DNA of 6,233 bases from UBA4312 sp040266995 (GTDB lineage: Bacteria > Bacillota_I > Bacilli_A > Erysipelotrichales > Erysipelotrichaceae), in the NCBI GenBank assembly GCA_040266995.1, contig JAWRHV010000027.1, forward strand, positions 1-6,233, given 5' to 3'. Position numbers and translations under genes: made by a program. The notes under the pieces were generated by a model. It had not been told where the DNA came from, did no database searches, and worked only from the letters and a program-made list of their open reading frames with translations. Positions 5,701 to 6,233 of the stretch are shown here, piece after piece. The first letter of the stretch is position 1; each line of letters begins with the position of its first letter.

Positions 5701-6233
5701 TTCTTATCACGCGAAGCCTGTTTCCCAGTTTGCCATTCATTTTTGATTGAATCTTTTTAACTTCTTCTTTATATTTTGTTGGATCTTCTATCTCCATTTT
5801 TTGAATAGAAACTACATTTTCCAGTTTAGCTACATTGGAATCGCAAATATATTCATACTCTTTTAAGATTTTATGAACATTAATAAGATCATATAGTTCC
5901 ACTACATCATTACAAAAATCATTCAAATCTTCTCTTTTTACAAGGTCATCCACCTTCATGCTGACAGGCGCTTCCGGTATCAAAACAGATTCTGATATTT
6001 TTTCCAAATTAGCTTTGTATCCAGCTAATAAAGTACAAATATTCGTTAAAGCATCTTTGCTTTCCGGATCGACTGTATAATCATCCTTTAAAGCATTTTT
6101 TAAATCTCTAGAGCCCATTCCTTTTTCAAAGATAACGTTCAGAATCTGTTTTTCAAAATCCTTAATATTTTCGTCAAAAGATACATATGGCTCTACAAAT
6201 TGATAGAATTTTTCCTTGAACAGATCATAAGTG
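2693..6233 (-). CDS. cas9: CRISPR effector nuclease Cas9, type II-A, 5' end outside window
   Basis: Cas9 is the RNA-guided nuclease cutting both strands of target DNA. The frame is open through the right edge: 38 codons precede the first in-window ATG (6116-6118), so that ATG is internal. 1179 residues are visible, numbered here from the edge. They include REC-lobe helices with IPYYIGPL at about 222-229 (IPYYVGPL in S. pyogenes). RuvC-II Glu548 lies in VPKRVVVETARE. The HNH site is Asp640-His641 in YEMDHILP, with Asn654 and Asn663 matching N854 and N863 of S. pyogenes. RuvC-III His785 and Asp788 lie in DQHHALDA. The C-terminal and PAM-interacting part runs from about 900 to 1179. RuvC-I, the arginine-rich bridge helix and the start of REC are missing, roughly 170-210 residues by comparison, suggesting a full length near 1350-1390. 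All visible catalytic residues are intact. The final codons carry the tracrRNA promoter. The PAM cannot be read from sequence. Confidence 0.98.
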   Translation of the reverse strand, partial: TYDLFKEKFYQFVEPYVSFDENIKDFEKQILNVIFEKGMGSRDLKNALKDDYTVDPESKDALTNICTLLAGYKANLEKISESVLIPEAPVSMKVDDLVKREDLNDFCNDVVELYDLINVHKILKEYEYICDSNVAKLENVVSIQKMEIEDPTKYKEEVKKIQSKMNGKLGNRLRVIRNLENKFPNGLYVKEAVAILKNQQKYYPEITNEFIEVCSTIISARIPYYIGPLSPDAKNAWLTKTGKFKYSYEYSKKNSVDEYESIQKWKKAMISHCTYLPDEYALPKGSFIGETFNILNELNILLATEQTGEIYNLKTTDKVKIFDELFLKGNKVTYKDIADLLDLYSFGTKSGETKKKFNNQYSLYLAITNVLPELKLDTIEELFTNPDKINKLEDIILNINLFDEEVSKKEYFMTREGFDEKTASKLAKLKSKNFYSFSKKFIMNTGMNEQQDSLLTMLFSDNTDSYTNEQMTLIQNAVDKDGEPLNFESNKYLKKLNKDSKLSVDLLIENGKPFIPISRPVIRALNECFKLYEEVIKVYGVPKRVVVETARELKDTSQKKEAPAKHFAKMDACYKDIQKQVKEQKNKNILLKESLAEWEEVEVHLAKNKRKIELYIRQNGQDMISGDPIDINHLENYEMDHILPRGFGDDSMDNLMLIHKDYNAKKKDRIPLEYIESEAVLSKSGNQVTTKQFKARVHALFDIKAISEKKQNQLLLASTEEAMGFINRNLVDTRYIIREFMSVLRAYNQVKDYDTHIVALQAAFTSVYRNAFNIKKNRDIGDQHHALDAATVAVTDKVLNAYYPNYDRHGNMKQYQAFLKQLKESNVMEGNEKQKLNTFIRQAYHKAYGNYPNDNDSLIAEIKNTRPLYSVKVEKNYKGKFFDETLYSPKKGKKIGPLDVLLVNNDKRVFDTVYCCAVDFYKYTDKKGRRKHAAIHIPKVIVDNNGNINEKQYIKLIKDYYKIPELLDENGGIKTYYYRFRAFKNDLIYDTENNTIQKFNIGSIAVPRLEMKHLYIFSYNEIHKLVHFYHKALAVHFDFKLGKINPNGQKKFSDYNIEDIINFCIDNLMEINNHYYDKSIKDILKKENMLQKFLQKVAYLNLIVNRNCTPRSIIGQYVPSVNKVDNQAEYIKLKYNPLGIRYQHNDQGKLMISGPKKKPGMYSKIKKEPFSWKMSKEVL

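Noticed and set aside
6116..6118. ATG as the start of Cas9
   Set aside because: The frame is open for 38 more codons to the window edge and those codons continue the REC-region sequence. RuvC-I and the bridge helix are absent after this ATG, so it is an internal methionine.
1..6233. An additional or wholly new defence system in the window
   Set aside because: All coding space is taken by cas9, cas1, cas2 and csn2, and the only non-coding space by tracrRNA, leader and array. Nothing is left to hold another gene.

Overview
This window is most of a type II-A CRISPR-Cas locus, and every gene reads on the minus strand. Going down the page is therefore going upstream. In transcription order the locus runs: cas9 (5' end cut off by the right window edge, in-window part 2693-6233), a tracrRNA (about 2592-2685), cas1 (1686-2585), cas2 (1343-1696), csn2 (484-1362), a very short leader (450-483), and a CRISPR array (1-449) that continues past the left edge. 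The DNA is strongly AT-rich, with Lys/Ile/Asn-rich proteins. Together with the II-A gene set (csn2 present) this suggests a low-GC Bacillota bacterium, possibly a gut Lachnospiraceae or Erysipelotrichales member. The genus cannot be fixed from this sequence alone.

How the parts work together: Cas1, Cas2 and Csn2 (with Cas9 choosing PAM-flanked DNA) insert new spacers at the leader end, next to repeat 414-449. The array is transcribed leftward into pre-crRNA. The tracrRNA base-pairs with each repeat, RNase III cuts the duplex, and Cas9 carries the crRNA:tracrRNA pair to matching DNA, which it cuts with its HNH and RuvC sites. The seven visible repeats are identical and every catalytic residue that can be checked in Cas9, Cas1 and Cas2 is present, so the system looks intact. 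The RuvC-I site of Cas9 lies outside the window and cannot be judged.

The most informative part is the 107-bp gap between cas9 and cas1. It is not an empty spacer: it holds a complete tracrRNA. There is an extended -10 promoter whose -10 box overlaps the cas9 stop codon. It is followed by an anti-repeat matching the CRISPR repeat at 27 of 34 positions, a nexus-like hairpin, and one strong intrinsic terminator ending 6 bp before the cas1 ATG. A naive gene call would extend cas1 by 20 codons from a TTG start into this RNA; that extension should be discarded.

The three adaptation genes are tightly packed: cas1/cas2 overlap by 11 bp and cas2/csn2 by 20 bp. The csn2 stop lies only 34 bp from the first repeat, so the leader and array promoter probably reach into the csn2 coding end. 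I see no additional or unknown gene. The window is a known system class with some unusual layout details: tracrRNA position and compactness, no Shine-Dalgarno for cas1 behind a terminator, a 292-residue Csn2 of intermediate length, and two spacers sharing a near-identical 12-mer.
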